DNA of 64,000 nt from contig JAICWO010000008.1 of NCBI GenBank assembly GCA_025934775.1, forward strand, positions 206,814 through 270,813. The letters run 5' to 3'. The stretch comes from Gemmatimonadaceae bacterium. Its GTDB lineage: Bacteria; Gemmatimonadota; Gemmatimonadetes; Gemmatimonadales; Gemmatimonadaceae. This document shows, piece after piece, positions 39,545 through 48,404 of this stretch. Numbering within the stretch: the first letter of the stretch is position 1; each line of letters begins with the position of its first letter. A program made the translations under genes and the position numbers. Under the pieces are notes generated by a model. The model ran no database searches. It was given only the letters and a program-made list of their open reading frames with translations, and had not been told where the DNA came from.

Positions 39545-41358
39545 TCGGCGGCAAGAACGTGCTGTTCACGCTGGCGTTCGCGTTGGTGCCGGCGATTGCC
39601 TCCGCGCAACAAAAGCCAACGAAGCCCGCGAAGAAGCCGAGCTCGATGACGGGTATGCCGGGCATGAACGGCATGCCCGCGGACTCGGGGCGACGGAAGC
39701 CGGGCGCGAAGCCGGCTCCCGCGATGCACGACACGTCGTCCATGGCGATGGGGTCGATGTCGATGCCGATCCCGATGCCGGCGGGGATGCCGATGATTCC
39801 GGGACTCGTCGGACTGAAGCCGCCGGTTGGCGAGTTTCTCCCCGCGAAGGGCGTCGACCCGCGCACCCTTCCGCTCGCGAATCCGACACAGATCGCGCGG
39901 CTGAAGGACGGCGACACGCTCGACCTCACGGCGATGCTCGTCCGCCGCGTCATCAACGGCCGCGCGTTCGCGATGTACGGCTACAACGGACAGGTCCCCG
40001 GTCCGCTGATTCGCGTTCTGCAGAACGCGACGATCGTGGTGCGCTATCACAATCGCATCGACCTGCCGAGCACCGTGCATTGGCACGGCGTGCGGCTCGA
40101 CAATCATAACGACGGCGTGCCCGGAATCACGCAGGATTCGGTGATGCCGGGCGGCAGCTTCGTGTACCACGTGCACTTTCCCGACGCGGGCATCTATTGG
40201 TACCACCCGCACGTCCGCGAGGACATCGAGCAGGCGATGGGCCTGTTCGGCAACGTGCGCGTCGACTCGCCGGATCGCGACTACTACTCGCCGGTCAACG
40301 CCGAGCAGACGCTCGTGCTCGACGATCTGCTCATCAACGGCGACACGCTGATTCCGTTCGGCAAGGACGCGCCCGACTTCGCCCTCATGGGCCGCGTGGG
40401 CAACGTGCTGCTGGTGAACGGCGAGCCACGGTACTCGCTGACCGTGAAGCGCGGCGCCGTGGTGCGTTTCTTCGTCACGAACGTTGCGAGCTCCCGCACG
40501 TACAACCTTTCCTTCAGCGGCGCGCCGATCAAAGTCGTCGCCGGCGACGTGAGCAAGTTCGAACACGAGGAGCGCGTGCCGAGCGTGGTGATCGCGCCCG
40601 CCGAGCGATACGTGGTGGAGGTGGCGTTCGACAAGCCCGGACGGTACGCGCTCGTGAACGCGATCCAGGCGATCAACCACTACGCCGGCGAATTCGCGGC
40701 CGAAGTCGACACCCTCGGGTTCGTCACGGTCGGCGCGACGCCGGCCGCGCCGAGCTATGCGAAGCAGTTCGCGACGCTGCGGTCGAACGCCAAGGTGACG
40801 CAGGACATCGACCGCTACCGACAGTACTTCGGCAAGGCACCGGACAAGCGGCTCACGTTGACGGTCTCGATCAGCGGCCTGCCGCTCTCACTGCCGTTGG
40901 CGACCGTGCAGTTCATGAACGTCGACACCGCGTACTACGCGCCCGTCGAGTGGGTGGACGGGATGCCCGACATGAACTGGCTCTCCACGTCCAAGCAGGT
41001 GCGCTGGATCATTCGCGACGACGCGACGGGCAAGGAGAACATGGACATCGACTGGCACGCGAGGCAGGGGTCGGTGATCAAACTTCGGATATTCAATGAT
41101 CCGAAATCCTTTCACCCAATGCAGCACCCGATCCATCTGCACGGCCAGCGGATGCTCGTCGTGGCGCGCGACGGCGTGCGGACGAAGAACCTCGTCTGGA
41201 AGGACACGGCAATCATCCCCGTGGGCTCGACGGTCGATCTCCTCATCGACGCGTCGAATCCCGGCGCCTGGATGCTGCACTGTCACATCGCCGAACATCT
41301 GGGGTCGGGGATGATGACAGTCCTGCGCGTGGATCCGGCGGAGGCCGGCGGGCGGTAG
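39541..41358 (+). CDS. Multicopper oxidase with Met-rich N-terminus
   Basis: 605 residues from a GTG that overlaps the previous stop (GTGA). A signal peptide (FTLAFALVPAIASAQQ) is followed by a Met-rich segment (MTGMPGMNGMP; MAMGSMSMPIPMPAGMPM), a probable Cu(I)-binding region as in CueO/CopA. The copper ligands are complete: HWH (H180, H182), HPH (H222, H224), HxxHxH (H529, H532, H534) and HCH-x3-H-x4-M (H580-M591), giving T1 with axial Met and a trinuclear cluster. The likely activity is cuprous or phenol oxidase in the periplasm. No copper exporter is adjacent. The protein and the propeller gene are one operon. Confidence 0.94.
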   Translation: MIGGKNVLFTLAFALVPAIASAQQKPTKPAKKPSSMTGMPGMNGMPADSGRRKPGAKPAPAMHDTSSMAMGSMSMPIPMPAGMPMIPGLVGLKPPVGEFLPAKGVDPRTLPLANPTQIARLKDGDTLDLTAMLVRRVINGRAFAMYGYNGQVPGPLIRVLQNATIVVRYHNRIDLPSTVHWHGVRLDNHNDGVPGITQDSVMPGGSFVYHVHFPDAGIYWYHPHVREDIEQAMGLFGNVRVDSPDRDYYSPVNAEQTLVLDDLLINGDTLIPFGKDAPDFALMGRVGNVLLVNGEPRYSLTVKRGAVVRFFVTNVASSRTYNLSFSGAPIKVVAGDVSKFEHEERVPSVVIAPAERYVVEVAFDKPGRYALVNAIQAINHYAGEFAAEVDTLGFVTVGATPAAPSYAKQFATLRSNAKVTQDIDRYRQYFGKAPDKRLTLTVSISGLPLSLPLATVQFMNVDTAYYAPVEWVDGMPDMNWLSTSKQVRWIIRDDATGKENMDIDWHARQGSVIKLRIFNDPKSFHPMQHPIHLHGQRMLVVARDGVRTKNLVWKDTAIIPVGSTVDLLIDASNPGAWMLHCHIAEHLGSGMMTVLRVDPAEAGGR

Positions 41359-41377
41359 CGCGCCGCCCGCGCCGGCA

Positions 41378-42502
41378 TCACACCCGCACGAGCCGCCGCT
41401 TCTCGGCGAGCTCGGCGAGCGAGAGCTCGCACGCGTGCAGGCAGCGCTGCAGCCCCTCGAGCGAGTGATCGCCCATGTGCCCGATGCGAATCGTCGTCGC
41501 GGCGAGCTCGCCGTAGCCCCCGCCGATCGTGTAGCCGCGCTGCGCGATCGACTGCCGCAAGTCTGTCGTCGACATGCCGGGCGGCACGCGCACCACGCTC
41601 ACGGTCGGTGAGCGCGAGCCCTCGGGCGCGACGATGCTCAGATCGACGTTGCGGCGCTCGCGCACTTCGTCGACCCACGCGACCGTGGCGTCGCGCATGG
41701 CCGCGTGCCGCTCCCAGCGTCGCTCGATCCCCTCGCGGCCGATGTCGCCGACCTGCGCCTCGAGCGCGTAGAGCAGATTGGTCGCCGGCGTGCTCGGCGT
41801 CTGGTGCTTGGCAGCATACTTCTCATATTGCAGAACGTCAAAGTAGAAGCCGCGGTGCGGCACCGACTTCGCGCGCTCCACGTATTCGGGACCAGCGACG
41901 GCGAACGCGAGGCCGGCGGGAAGCGCGAGCGCCTTCTGCGATCCGGTGAGCAGGAAGTCGAGCGCCCAGGCATCGACCATGAGCTCGGCGCCGCCCGCGG
42001 CGGAGACGCTGTCGACGAGCGCGAGCGCGCCATAGCGATGCGCCAGCTCGGCGATCGTGCGCGGGTCCGTCAACACACCCGTCGACGTCTCGCAGTGCGC
42101 GACGGTGACGGCGACGAACTTTCGCGTCGCGAGCGCATCCTCGACGACCGTCAAGTCGAACGCGGCGCCCCACGGCACGATCACTCGCTCCACGCGCCGG
42201 CCGCACGACTCGGCGACCACCGCGAACCGCTCCGAAAATGCGCCGTTCACGAGACAGAGGATCGTTCCCTCAGGCGCGTTGCGGATCGCCATTTCCATGA
42301 AGCCGGTCGCGGACGTCGCGCCCACGTAGACGGGGCGCGCCGTGAGCAGCACGTCGCGCAGTCCCGCCTCGATGCGCGCGAACATCGCCTCGAACGCTTT
42401 GCCGCGGTGCGGGATCACGGGGCGTGTGAGCTGGCCGAGGATCTCGGGGCGGATTTCCGTCGGGCCCGGGATGAAGAAGGTGCCGAATTCCGTGTCTGGC
42501 AT
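41378..42502 (-). CDS. Class V PLP-dependent aminotransferase (alanine-glyoxylate type)
   Basis: 374 residues. The N-terminus FFIPGPTEIRPEIL and HRGKAFEAMFARIEAGLRDV is the usual opening of the serine-pyruvate/alanine-glyoxylate group. The PLP site is TGSQKALALPAG with K190, preceded by the aspartate in ALVDSVSAAGG. The C-terminal RIGHMGD is conserved in the group. It probably uses glyoxylate or a 2-oxo acid as acceptor. It is 4 bp downstream of the D-amino-acid deacylase gene, so a combined pathway for D-amino-acid or N-acyl amino acid breakdown is plausible. Convergent with the oxidase operon with 19 bp between stops. Confidence 0.93.
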   Translation of the reverse strand: MPDTEFGTFFIPGPTEIRPEILGQLTRPVIPHRGKAFEAMFARIEAGLRDVLLTARPVYVGATSATGFMEMAIRNAPEGTILCLVNGAFSERFAVVAESCGRRVERVIVPWGAAFDLTVVEDALATRKFVAVTVAHCETSTGVLTDPRTIAELAHRYGALALVDSVSAAGGAELMVDAWALDFLLTGSQKALALPAGLAFAVAGPEYVERAKSVPHRGFYFDVLQYEKYAAKHQTPSTPATNLLYALEAQVGDIGREGIERRWERHAAMRDATVAWVDEVRERRNVDLSIVAPEGSRSPTVSVVRVPPGMSTTDLRQSIAQRGYTIGGGYGELAATTIRIGHMGDHSLEGLQRCLHACELSLAELAEKRRLVRV

Positions 42503-42506
42503 GCAG

Positions 42507-44081
42507 CTAATCTACTTCCCGCCGCAGCACGCGTCCGGCGAGCGCCCCGGTGTAATTCCCATCGGCGATCACGACCACGCCATTCACGAGCACGTACTTC
42601 ATCCCCGCGGCCAGAAGCGTCGGCTGCTCGTAGGTCGATCGGTCGGCGACGGTCGCCGGATCGAACGCGATCACGTCCGCGAACTCGCCGGGCGCGAGCA
42701 CGCCGCGATCCTTGAAGCCGAAGTCCTTCGCCGTCGTCGCACTGCTGCGTTCGACCGCCTGCGGCAGCGTGAGCACGTGCTTCTCGTAGACGTACTGGCG
42801 CAGAATGCGCGGGAACGTGCCGTACTTTCGCGGGTGACCGTCGCTCCCGTCGGAGCACGTGACGATGAACGGCTGCACCATGAACTTGTCGATGTCGGCA
42901 TCGGTCATGTTGAACGAAGCGACGCCCGGGTCGCCGCGCAGGATGATGGCGAGCGCGGCTTCGACCGGCGTCGTGTTCCGCTCGCGCGCGATTGCATCGA
43001 GCCGCTTGCCGAGGATGCTCGAGTCGCGCGTGGACGTAATGAGCAGCGTCGACGCGCCGCCGCGCCGGCGCAGGTTCTCCGTCATCTCGCCGAGCAGCTT
43101 CGTGCGCGTCGCCGGATCGGCGGCGCGCACGCGTAGACTGTCGTGCCCACCCGTCTCGGCCCAGCGCGGCAGCAGCGACGCGCCAAGGCTCGTGCCGGAC
43201 GCGGTATATGGATACTGACAGCCAAAAACGCTCACGCCGCTCGCCTGCGCCTGCTTCATGAGCGCGATGACGGTGTCGCTCTGCCCCCAGACGTCGGCGC
43301 CGAGCGCTTTGATATGAGAGATCTGTACGGGCATGCGTGCTTCGCGGCCGATGCGGATCGCCTCGTTCACCGCGGCAATGAGTCCAACGGCGTACGAGCT
43401 CTCGTCGCGAAGATGCGTGTCGTACAGCCCGCCCTTGGCCGCGGCGACCTTGGCGAGCGCGATGACTTCGTCGGTTGTCGAATAGCTCTGCGGCGCGTAG
43501 AACAATCCGGTCGAGAGGCCGATCGCGCCGGCGTCCATGCCGCGCACGACGAGCGTGCGCATGGAGTCGAGCTGCTGCGCGGTCGGTGCGTTCGCCGACA
43601 TGCCGAGCAGCGCCTGGCGCACCGAACCGAATCCGATGAACACGGCGGCGTTGGTGCCGATGCCTTTCGAGTGCCAGCTGGCGAGCTGCTTCGCGATGTC
43701 GACCGGGCCGCCGCCGTCGTTGTTGGTGATGACGGTCGTGACACCCTGCATCAGGTAATCGAGATTCGACTTTCGCTTCGCGTTCGAGAGGTCGCCGGCG
43801 GAGTGCGTATGCGAGTCGATGAAGCCGGGTGCGACGACGAGGCCGTGCGCGTCGATGGTGCGCGTCGCGGTGACGTGCGACGCGGAGGCGTCGCCGAGGA
43901 AAGTGATGTGATCGCCCGTGATGCCGACGTCGGCGCGGCGGGCGGGCGAGCCGGTGCCGTCGACGACACTTCCGCCGGCGATGAGTATGTCGACGTGTTG
44001 TTGGGCTGACGCCCGGCCCGCGGCAAGCAGCAGCGCGGCGGCGGCGGCGGCGCGGCGCGCGAGGGAGGTCGTGGATGGCAT
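42507..44081 (-). CDS. N-acyl-D-amino-acid deacylase (amidohydrolase family), exported
   Basis: 524 residues from the ATG at 44081; the frame is open to 44441 without similarity. A signal peptide (LARRAAAAAALLLAAGRASAQ) precedes the D-aminoacylase-type amidohydrolase: DILIAGGSVVDGTG, VVAPGFIDSHTHSAGD with the metal HxH, VQISHIKALG, and VTCSDGSDGHPRKYGTFPR with the conserved catalytic Asp. The ending LAPGEFADVIAFDPATV is that of family metal-dependent hydrolases. It removes acyl groups from N-acyl-D-amino acids, here probably outside the cytoplasm. Paired with the class V aminotransferase on the same strand. Confidence 0.92.
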   Translation of the reverse strand: MPSTTSLARRAAAAAALLLAAGRASAQQHVDILIAGGSVVDGTGSPARRADVGITGDHITFLGDASASHVTATRTIDAHGLVVAPGFIDSHTHSAGDLSNAKRKSNLDYLMQGVTTVITNNDGGGPVDIAKQLASWHSKGIGTNAAVFIGFGSVRQALLGMSANAPTAQQLDSMRTLVVRGMDAGAIGLSTGLFYAPQSYSTTDEVIALAKVAAAKGGLYDTHLRDESSYAVGLIAAVNEAIRIGREARMPVQISHIKALGADVWGQSDTVIALMKQAQASGVSVFGCQYPYTASGTSLGASLLPRWAETGGHDSLRVRAADPATRTKLLGEMTENLRRRGGASTLLITSTRDSSILGKRLDAIARERNTTPVEAALAIILRGDPGVASFNMTDADIDKFMVQPFIVTCSDGSDGHPRKYGTFPRILRQYVYEKHVLTLPQAVERSSATTAKDFGFKDRGVLAPGEFADVIAFDPATVADRSTYEQPTLLAAGMKYVLVNGVVVIADGNYTGALAGRVLRREVD

Positions 44082-44214
44082 GCCTGAACGATGCTGCGGC
44101 GCGCGATGACACGCGAGGGGCACATCCGCTCCAATGGACCCCGGACCTGATTGCTTGCGAGAGTCTCCGAGTGCCGTGATGTTAGTCGCGTTCCGAACCC
44201 GAGGACGTGCCGTC

Positions 44215-45000
44215 ATGCTCTGCCGACAGGTCTTCCCGATTGCACTCGCGGTATCGTTGCCGTTGCTCGCCGCGGGCCAGTCACCGTCGCGAGAGCGGTC
44301 GCGGGCCACGATCACCGGCGCCGTCACCGACACGGCCCTCAACCCGATCGACGCCGCCGAGATCTCGATCGCGTTTTCGAACGCGCGCACCCGCTCCGAC
44401 GCGCACGGCAAGTTCGAACTTGGTAGCCTCCCCGCGGGCAACTACGTGCTCGCGGTGCGGCGGCTCGGATACGAGACGATCGCGACCGGCGTCACCGTCG
44501 CGGCCGGCGACACGCTGCGCCTCGCGTTCACGTTGACCCCCACCGCTGAGGCGCTACCGAGCGTCACCGTGTCGGCGCCGAGTGGCTCGATGCGACTTCG
44601 CGAATTCGAGGAGCGGCGCAAGCGGAGCAACGGACAGTTCTTCGATCAGCAATACATCGAATCGCGCAACGTGGCCGGGGTCACCGACCTCCTGCGCGAA
44701 GCGAAGGCCGTTCGCATGGCGACCGACGGCACGCATCTCTTCGCCGAAAGCGCGCGGGAATGGACGCCGTGCCCAATGCAGGTGTACCTCGACGGCATCC
44801 CGCTCGCCGGCGTTGGCGTGTCCACCTCGGCGAAGTTCGATCTGAAGCTGCTTCCGTCGCCCAAACAGATCATGGCGATCGAAGTGTACGCGGGCGCGGC
44901 GTCGCTGCCGCCGGGATTGCCGACCGGTCCACCAAGCGGGAGAGCCGGCTGCGGGGCGATTCTCGTGTGGACGCGAGACGGCTCGATCCCTCAGGACTGA
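44215..45000 (+). CDS. Secreted protein with carboxypeptidase-regulatory and TonB-plug-like domains
   Basis: 261 residues from the ATG at 44215 (alternatives at 44134 and 44179). Signal peptide VFPIALAVSLPLLAAGQS. A carboxypeptidase regulatory-like domain follows: TITGAVTDTALNPIDAAEIS, RSDAHGKFELGSLPAGNYVL. The second half looks like the plug of a TonB-dependent receptor (GVTDLLREAKAVRMATDGTH, CPMQVYLDGIPLAG, IMAIEVYAGAASLPPG) but there is no beta-barrel. Short plug-only proteins of this kind are seen in Gemmatimonadota-type genomes; the role is unknown. Its last 10 bp overlap the convergent response regulator. Confidence 0.85.
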   Translation: MLCRQVFPIALAVSLPLLAAGQSPSRERSRATITGAVTDTALNPIDAAEISIAFSNARTRSDAHGKFELGSLPAGNYVLAVRRLGYETIATGVTVAAGDTLRLAFTLTPTAEALPSVTVSAPSGSMRLREFEERRKRSNGQFFDQQYIESRNVAGVTDLLREAKAVRMATDGTHLFAESAREWTPCPMQVYLDGIPLAGVGVSTSAKFDLKLLPSPKQIMAIEVYAGAASLPPGLPTGPPSGRAGCGAILVWTRDGSIPQD

Positions 45001-45680
45001 ATTCGATATCCCGTCTTGCGCACGGTGAGAATGTGCCGCGGCTCGGCGGCGTTCTCCTCGAGCTTGCGCCGCAGCTCGGCGACGTGGGTGTCGACGGTGC
45101 GCGAGTAGACCTCGCCCGAATAGCCCCACACTTCCTCGAGGAGCTCGGTGCGCGTCGCGACCTGCCCGCGTCTTTGAAGAAGTGCAATGAGTAAATCGTA
45201 CTCCTTGGGGCGGAGCGTCACCTCCTCGCCACTGCGGCGCACGGTGTGCGTGCCCGGATCGACCTGCACGTCGCCGAACGTCACCACGCTCCCGAGCTTC
45301 GGCTTGCCGCGCGCGCTCGCCGCGCGGCGCAGCAGCGCGTCGACGCGCGCGAGGAGCTCGAGCAGCCCGAACGGCTTCGCGACGTAGTCGTCCGCGCCGA
45401 GATGGAAGCCGAGCACCTTGTCCGTCTCTTCGCCGCGGGCACTGAGGATGAGCACCGGCGTGTCGATGCCCTCCTCGCGCATGGTGCGAAGCACGCGGTA
45501 ACCGTCCATGCCGGGGAGCATGAGATCGAGAATGACGAGATCCGATTGCGACCCCCGCGCGAGCGACAGGCCGGTCGTCCCCTCGCTCGCGACCTCCACC
45601 TCATAGCCTTCGATCTCGAGGTTGTTGCGCAGCCCGGTCGCGAGATTCTTGTTGTCCTCGATCACGAGGATGCGTGTCAT
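44991..45680 (-). CDS. OmpR/PhoB family response regulator
   Basis: 229 residues from the ATG at 45680, which overlaps the kinase stop by 4 bp. The receiver domain has the acidic pocket (VIEDN), phosphoacceptor D52 (ILDLMLPGMDG), the signalling Ser in LILSARG and K102 (YVAKPF). The C-terminal winged helix (VTLRPKEYDLLIALLQR, SRTVDTHVAELRRKLE, ILTVRKTGYRI) binds DNA. It forms a two-component system with the upstream kinase on the same transcript. Its target genes are not known; the adjacent PepSY gene is a candidate by position. Confidence 0.95.
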   Translation of the reverse strand: MTRILVIEDNKNLATGLRNNLEIEGYEVEVASEGTTGLSLARGSQSDLVILDLMLPGMDGYRVLRTMREEGIDTPVLILSARGEETDKVLGFHLGADDYVAKPFGLLELLARVDALLRRAASARGKPKLGSVVTFGDVQVDPGTHTVRRSGEEVTLRPKEYDLLIALLQRRGQVATRTELLEEVWGYSGEVYSRTVDTHVAELRRKLEENAAEPRHILTVRKTGYRIQS

Positions 45681-47461
45681 ACGCCGGTCGGCTCGCGATG
45701 GGGCGCCGCCGTGGCGGACATCGTCGCCGCGACGTGCTCGCCCGTGAAGCCGCGGGCGCGCTCGGCCGGTTGCAGCTCGATCACGATCCGTGCGCCGCCG
45801 CCCGGTGCGTCCTCCACCCACGCGTCGCCGCCGTGAAGGCGCGCCAGCTCGCGCACGACGTACAGGCCGATGCCGCTGCCGGCGATGGAGGAGTTGGCGT
45901 GGCGGTCGAGCCGGTAGAACGACTGCCACACACGCTCGCGCTCGCGCGGCGGGATGCCCTCGCCCTGGTCTTCCACCCAGAAGCGCGGCCGGTTTGCTAC
46001 TATGCTCGTTCCAATTCTCACATGCTGCGCCGGCGGTCCATACTTGAGCGCGTTGTCGAGCAGATTGAGCACCATCTGCCGGAGCGCGCTCCGGTCGGCG
46101 AGCGCGAGCACGTCCGGCACATACAGCGCGTCGATCGTCACGCCGGCCGCGGCGGCGAGCGGCCGCCAGTCGTCGACCACGGCCTGCACCGCCTGACTCA
46201 GGTCGAGCGGCTCCGGCCCGAGGCGCACCATGTGCCGCTCGGCGCGCGAGAAATGCAGAATATTCTCGACGAGGTGCATCAGGCGGCGGCCCTCCTGCAC
46301 GATCACGTCAGTGGCGGTCTTGCGCTCCTGATCGGTGCGTACACGGCCGAGGTTGAGCGTTTCGGCGAAGAGGAGAATCTGCGAGAGCGGGGTGCGCAGC
46401 TCGTGCGAGACGCTCGAGATGAAGTCGGAGCGCAGGCGCGAGAGCTCCTGCTCGCGACGCAATTGGAGAATCGTGATGACGATCATCCCCGCCGTGAGTG
46501 TGAGCAGCCCGACGAGGAGCGGGACGCGCGACCCGGGCAGCGCGCCGAGCGCGAGCTGGTCGACCGCCCGCTCGCGGATCGATGCGTGCACGGTGAAGCC
46601 GCCGGCCTGCTCGAGCGGCGCCGAGGCCGTGTACGGCGACGACTGGCCGCGCGCGCTCTGATAGACGATCCGGCTCGCCGGATCGCGCACGGTGAGACCG
46701 ACAATCGAGTCGTTCGGCGCGCCGCCGGTCACGGACGCGGGGAGCAGCGACCGCTTGGCGACGATCGTGCGCAGCATCGCCGGGCCGATCACGTCGCCGC
46801 ACGTGCGCAGTCCGAACGCCGCGATCGGCGCGCGATGCTCGGCGTACTTCACCGCGTACACGATCGTGGACGGCGCCTCGCCGCGGGGGCCGCCGAGCAC
46901 GACGGCGTAGTCCCAATCGGATTGATAGATCGCGCGACCGTGTGCGGTCACGGTATCGGTGAGCCAGACGCGCATCGCAGGCGATGGCTGCGCGCCGAAG
47001 GTCGCGAGCGTGCCGTCGCGGAAGTCGAGCCGAAAGTAGAAGCGCGCTGAGTCGGCGGCCGGGTTCGCGCATCGGAGCGCGGCGTCGGCGCTGGACGAGA
47101 GCAGTGCCGGCGCGGGGAGCAGCTCGTACGGCGACGTGGCGCGCGTCCGCGTGAGCGGTGCGAGCGCTCCGCCAATCGTGGATTGCAGCTCGTCGTTGAC
47201 TCCGGCGACGAGCTCCCAGGCCGCGACCGCCGCGTAATCGTGCAGCGCGCGCTCCGCGGTCGCGCGGTGCGAGCGCGCGGCGTCATGCGCTTCATAGGCG
47301 AGCATCGTCGCGAGGACGAGCGTGCACATGAGGAGCGCCGCGAGCAGACTCGCGTTGGAGCGCGGCCGTGAGGGTCGAACGCCGAACTTCGAGGGGCGCG
47401 GAGGCAGGGGGCTGGGGGCGCGCATCACTCGAATCATCGTTCCCGCGCGCGAGGCGGGCAA
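45677..47461 (-). CDS. Two-component sensor histidine kinase
   Basis: 594 residues; starts at 47437 and 47425 are also possible. TM1 (ASLLAALLMCTLVLATMLAY) and TM2 (PLLVGLLTLTAGMIVITILQ) enclose a ~250-residue periplasmic sensor. HisKA box FISSVSHELRTPLSQILLFA (His near residue 360) is followed by the HATPase: MVLNLLDNALKYG, VEDQGEGIPP, IAGSGIGLYVVRELARLHGG. No HAMP domain is obvious between TM2 and the kinase. The stop overlaps the response regulator start. The signal is unknown; the sensor contains two cysteines. Upstream lies a hairpin built from heptanucleotide repeats. Confidence 0.93.
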   Translation of the reverse strand: MPASRAGTMIRVMRAPSPLPPRPSKFGVRPSRPRSNASLLAALLMCTLVLATMLAYEAHDAARSHRATAERALHDYAAVAAWELVAGVNDELQSTIGGALAPLTRTRATSPYELLPAPALLSSSADAALRCANPAADSARFYFRLDFRDGTLATFGAQPSPAMRVWLTDTVTAHGRAIYQSDWDYAVVLGGPRGEAPSTIVYAVKYAEHRAPIAAFGLRTCGDVIGPAMLRTIVAKRSLLPASVTGGAPNDSIVGLTVRDPASRIVYQSARGQSSPYTASAPLEQAGGFTVHASIRERAVDQLALGALPGSRVPLLVGLLTLTAGMIVITILQLRREQELSRLRSDFISSVSHELRTPLSQILLFAETLNLGRVRTDQERKTATDVIVQEGRRLMHLVENILHFSRAERHMVRLGPEPLDLSQAVQAVVDDWRPLAAAAGVTIDALYVPDVLALADRSALRQMVLNLLDNALKYGPPAQHVRIGTSIVANRPRFWVEDQGEGIPPRERERVWQSFYRLDRHANSSIAGSGIGLYVVRELARLHGGDAWVEDAPGGGARIVIELQPAERARGFTGEHVAATMSATAAPHREPTGV

Positions 47462-47500
47462 TGGATGCGGCGCGCGGTCTGACGAGGTTATGACAATCGG

Positions 47501-47564
47501 GAGAGTAGAGAGTAGAGGGTGGAGAGTAGCCCGCCCTCTCTACTCTCCACTCTCTGCTCTCGAC
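47501..47564. repeat. Inverted pair of heptanucleotide arrays forming a long hairpin
   Basis: Four units (GAGAGTA, GAGAGTA, GAGGGTG, GAGAGTA) at 47501-47528 face four units (TCTCTAC, TCTCCAC, TCTCTGC, TCTCGAC) at 47537-47564. The arms are complementary over about 22 bp with two mismatches (both could be G-U pairs in RNA), with a short GC-rich loop. The same TCTCYAC unit forms the array at 27993-28027. It directly follows the stop of the PepSY gene and may serve as its terminator. Confidence 0.85.
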
Positions 47565-47572
47565 TCTCGCTA

Positions 47573-48130
47573 TCAGAACGGCATCGTATCCTTCTGCGCC
47601 TTCTTCACGTTCTCCTTGTGCTCCGCGCTCTCACGCAGCCAGCCGGTCGCGCCGCGGACGCCGCCGAACTGCTTCGACGAGAGGACCGCGCCGGTCTGTG
47701 CGTCGACGATCACCTTGGTGTGCGTGCGCTTGTGGTTCGGGATGATGTCGATCGCGTACTCCGTGCGGCCGTTCGCCACGTTCATCTCACCCGAGCCGAT
47801 CTGCCCCGGGACCGCACACAGCGCGATGACCTTCGCCGAATCGGGCGAGATCATGGTGCTCGCGTTGTAGAGATCGGTCTTGATCGCCACACCCGCGGCG
47901 GCGGTGCGATCGACCGTGCTGCACGTCGTGCCCGTCGGCATGTACCACTCGCCCATCGTCACGGTGTCGGTCGTGACGGTGTCGGGCAGCAGCGTCCCGC
48001 TCGCCGTGCCGGTGCTCGTGTACGTGACGTCCTTGTGCACGGGAATGCGCGTGGTGCTCGTATCCTGCGCCTGCGCCACGACGGCGGCCGACAGCACGAG
48101 CGCGGCCGCGGTCAAGAGAGTTGGTTTCAT
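47573..48130 (-). CDS. Exported PepSY-domain protein
   Basis: 185 residues from the ATG at 48130, preceded by GAGG with a 5-nt spacer. Signal peptide TLLTAAALVLSAAVVAQAQ. The middle part has two cysteines (GTTCSTVD, IALCAVPG). The C-terminal half has the PepSY signature YAIDIIPNHKRTHTKVIVDA followed by TGAVLSSKQFGG. PepSY domains often inhibit or chaperone secreted peptidases. It lies upstream of the two-component genes on the same strand and may be part of that regulon. The gap 48131-48404 upstream holds no gene. Confidence 0.8.
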   Translation of the reverse strand: MKPTLLTAAALVLSAAVVAQAQDTSTTRIPVHKDVTYTSTGTASGTLLPDTVTTDTVTMGEWYMPTGTTCSTVDRTAAAGVAIKTDLYNASTMISPDSAKVIALCAVPGQIGSGEMNVANGRTEYAIDIIPNHKRTHTKVIVDAQTGAVLSSKQFGGVRGATGWLRESAEHKENVKKAQKDTMPF

Positions 48131-48404
48131 GGGTACCTCGTTGCTGCGGTTGGGTGGGCGCGCCACAGTGGCGGCTCCGCGGCACCTACTCGCAACGCCT
48201 GTGCAACCGGCGAGTGAAAGCGACGAAAATTCGAGCCGGGCTCAGGCTCTCGCGACGCGCAGCGCCGCCTTAGCTGCGCGAGCCGTACGATTCGGACCTC
48301 GGTCGACACACGGCAGCTGCCTTGTGCTTGCTGTTACCACACTATAAACTCGCACCCGACAACATAGTGTTTGCCAGGTACGAACGAACCGGCGCTCGTA
48401 TAAG

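Noticed and set aside
45674..47050. 458-residue plus-strand frame opposite the histidine kinase
   Set aside because: Shadow of the kinase; no start signal and no motif.
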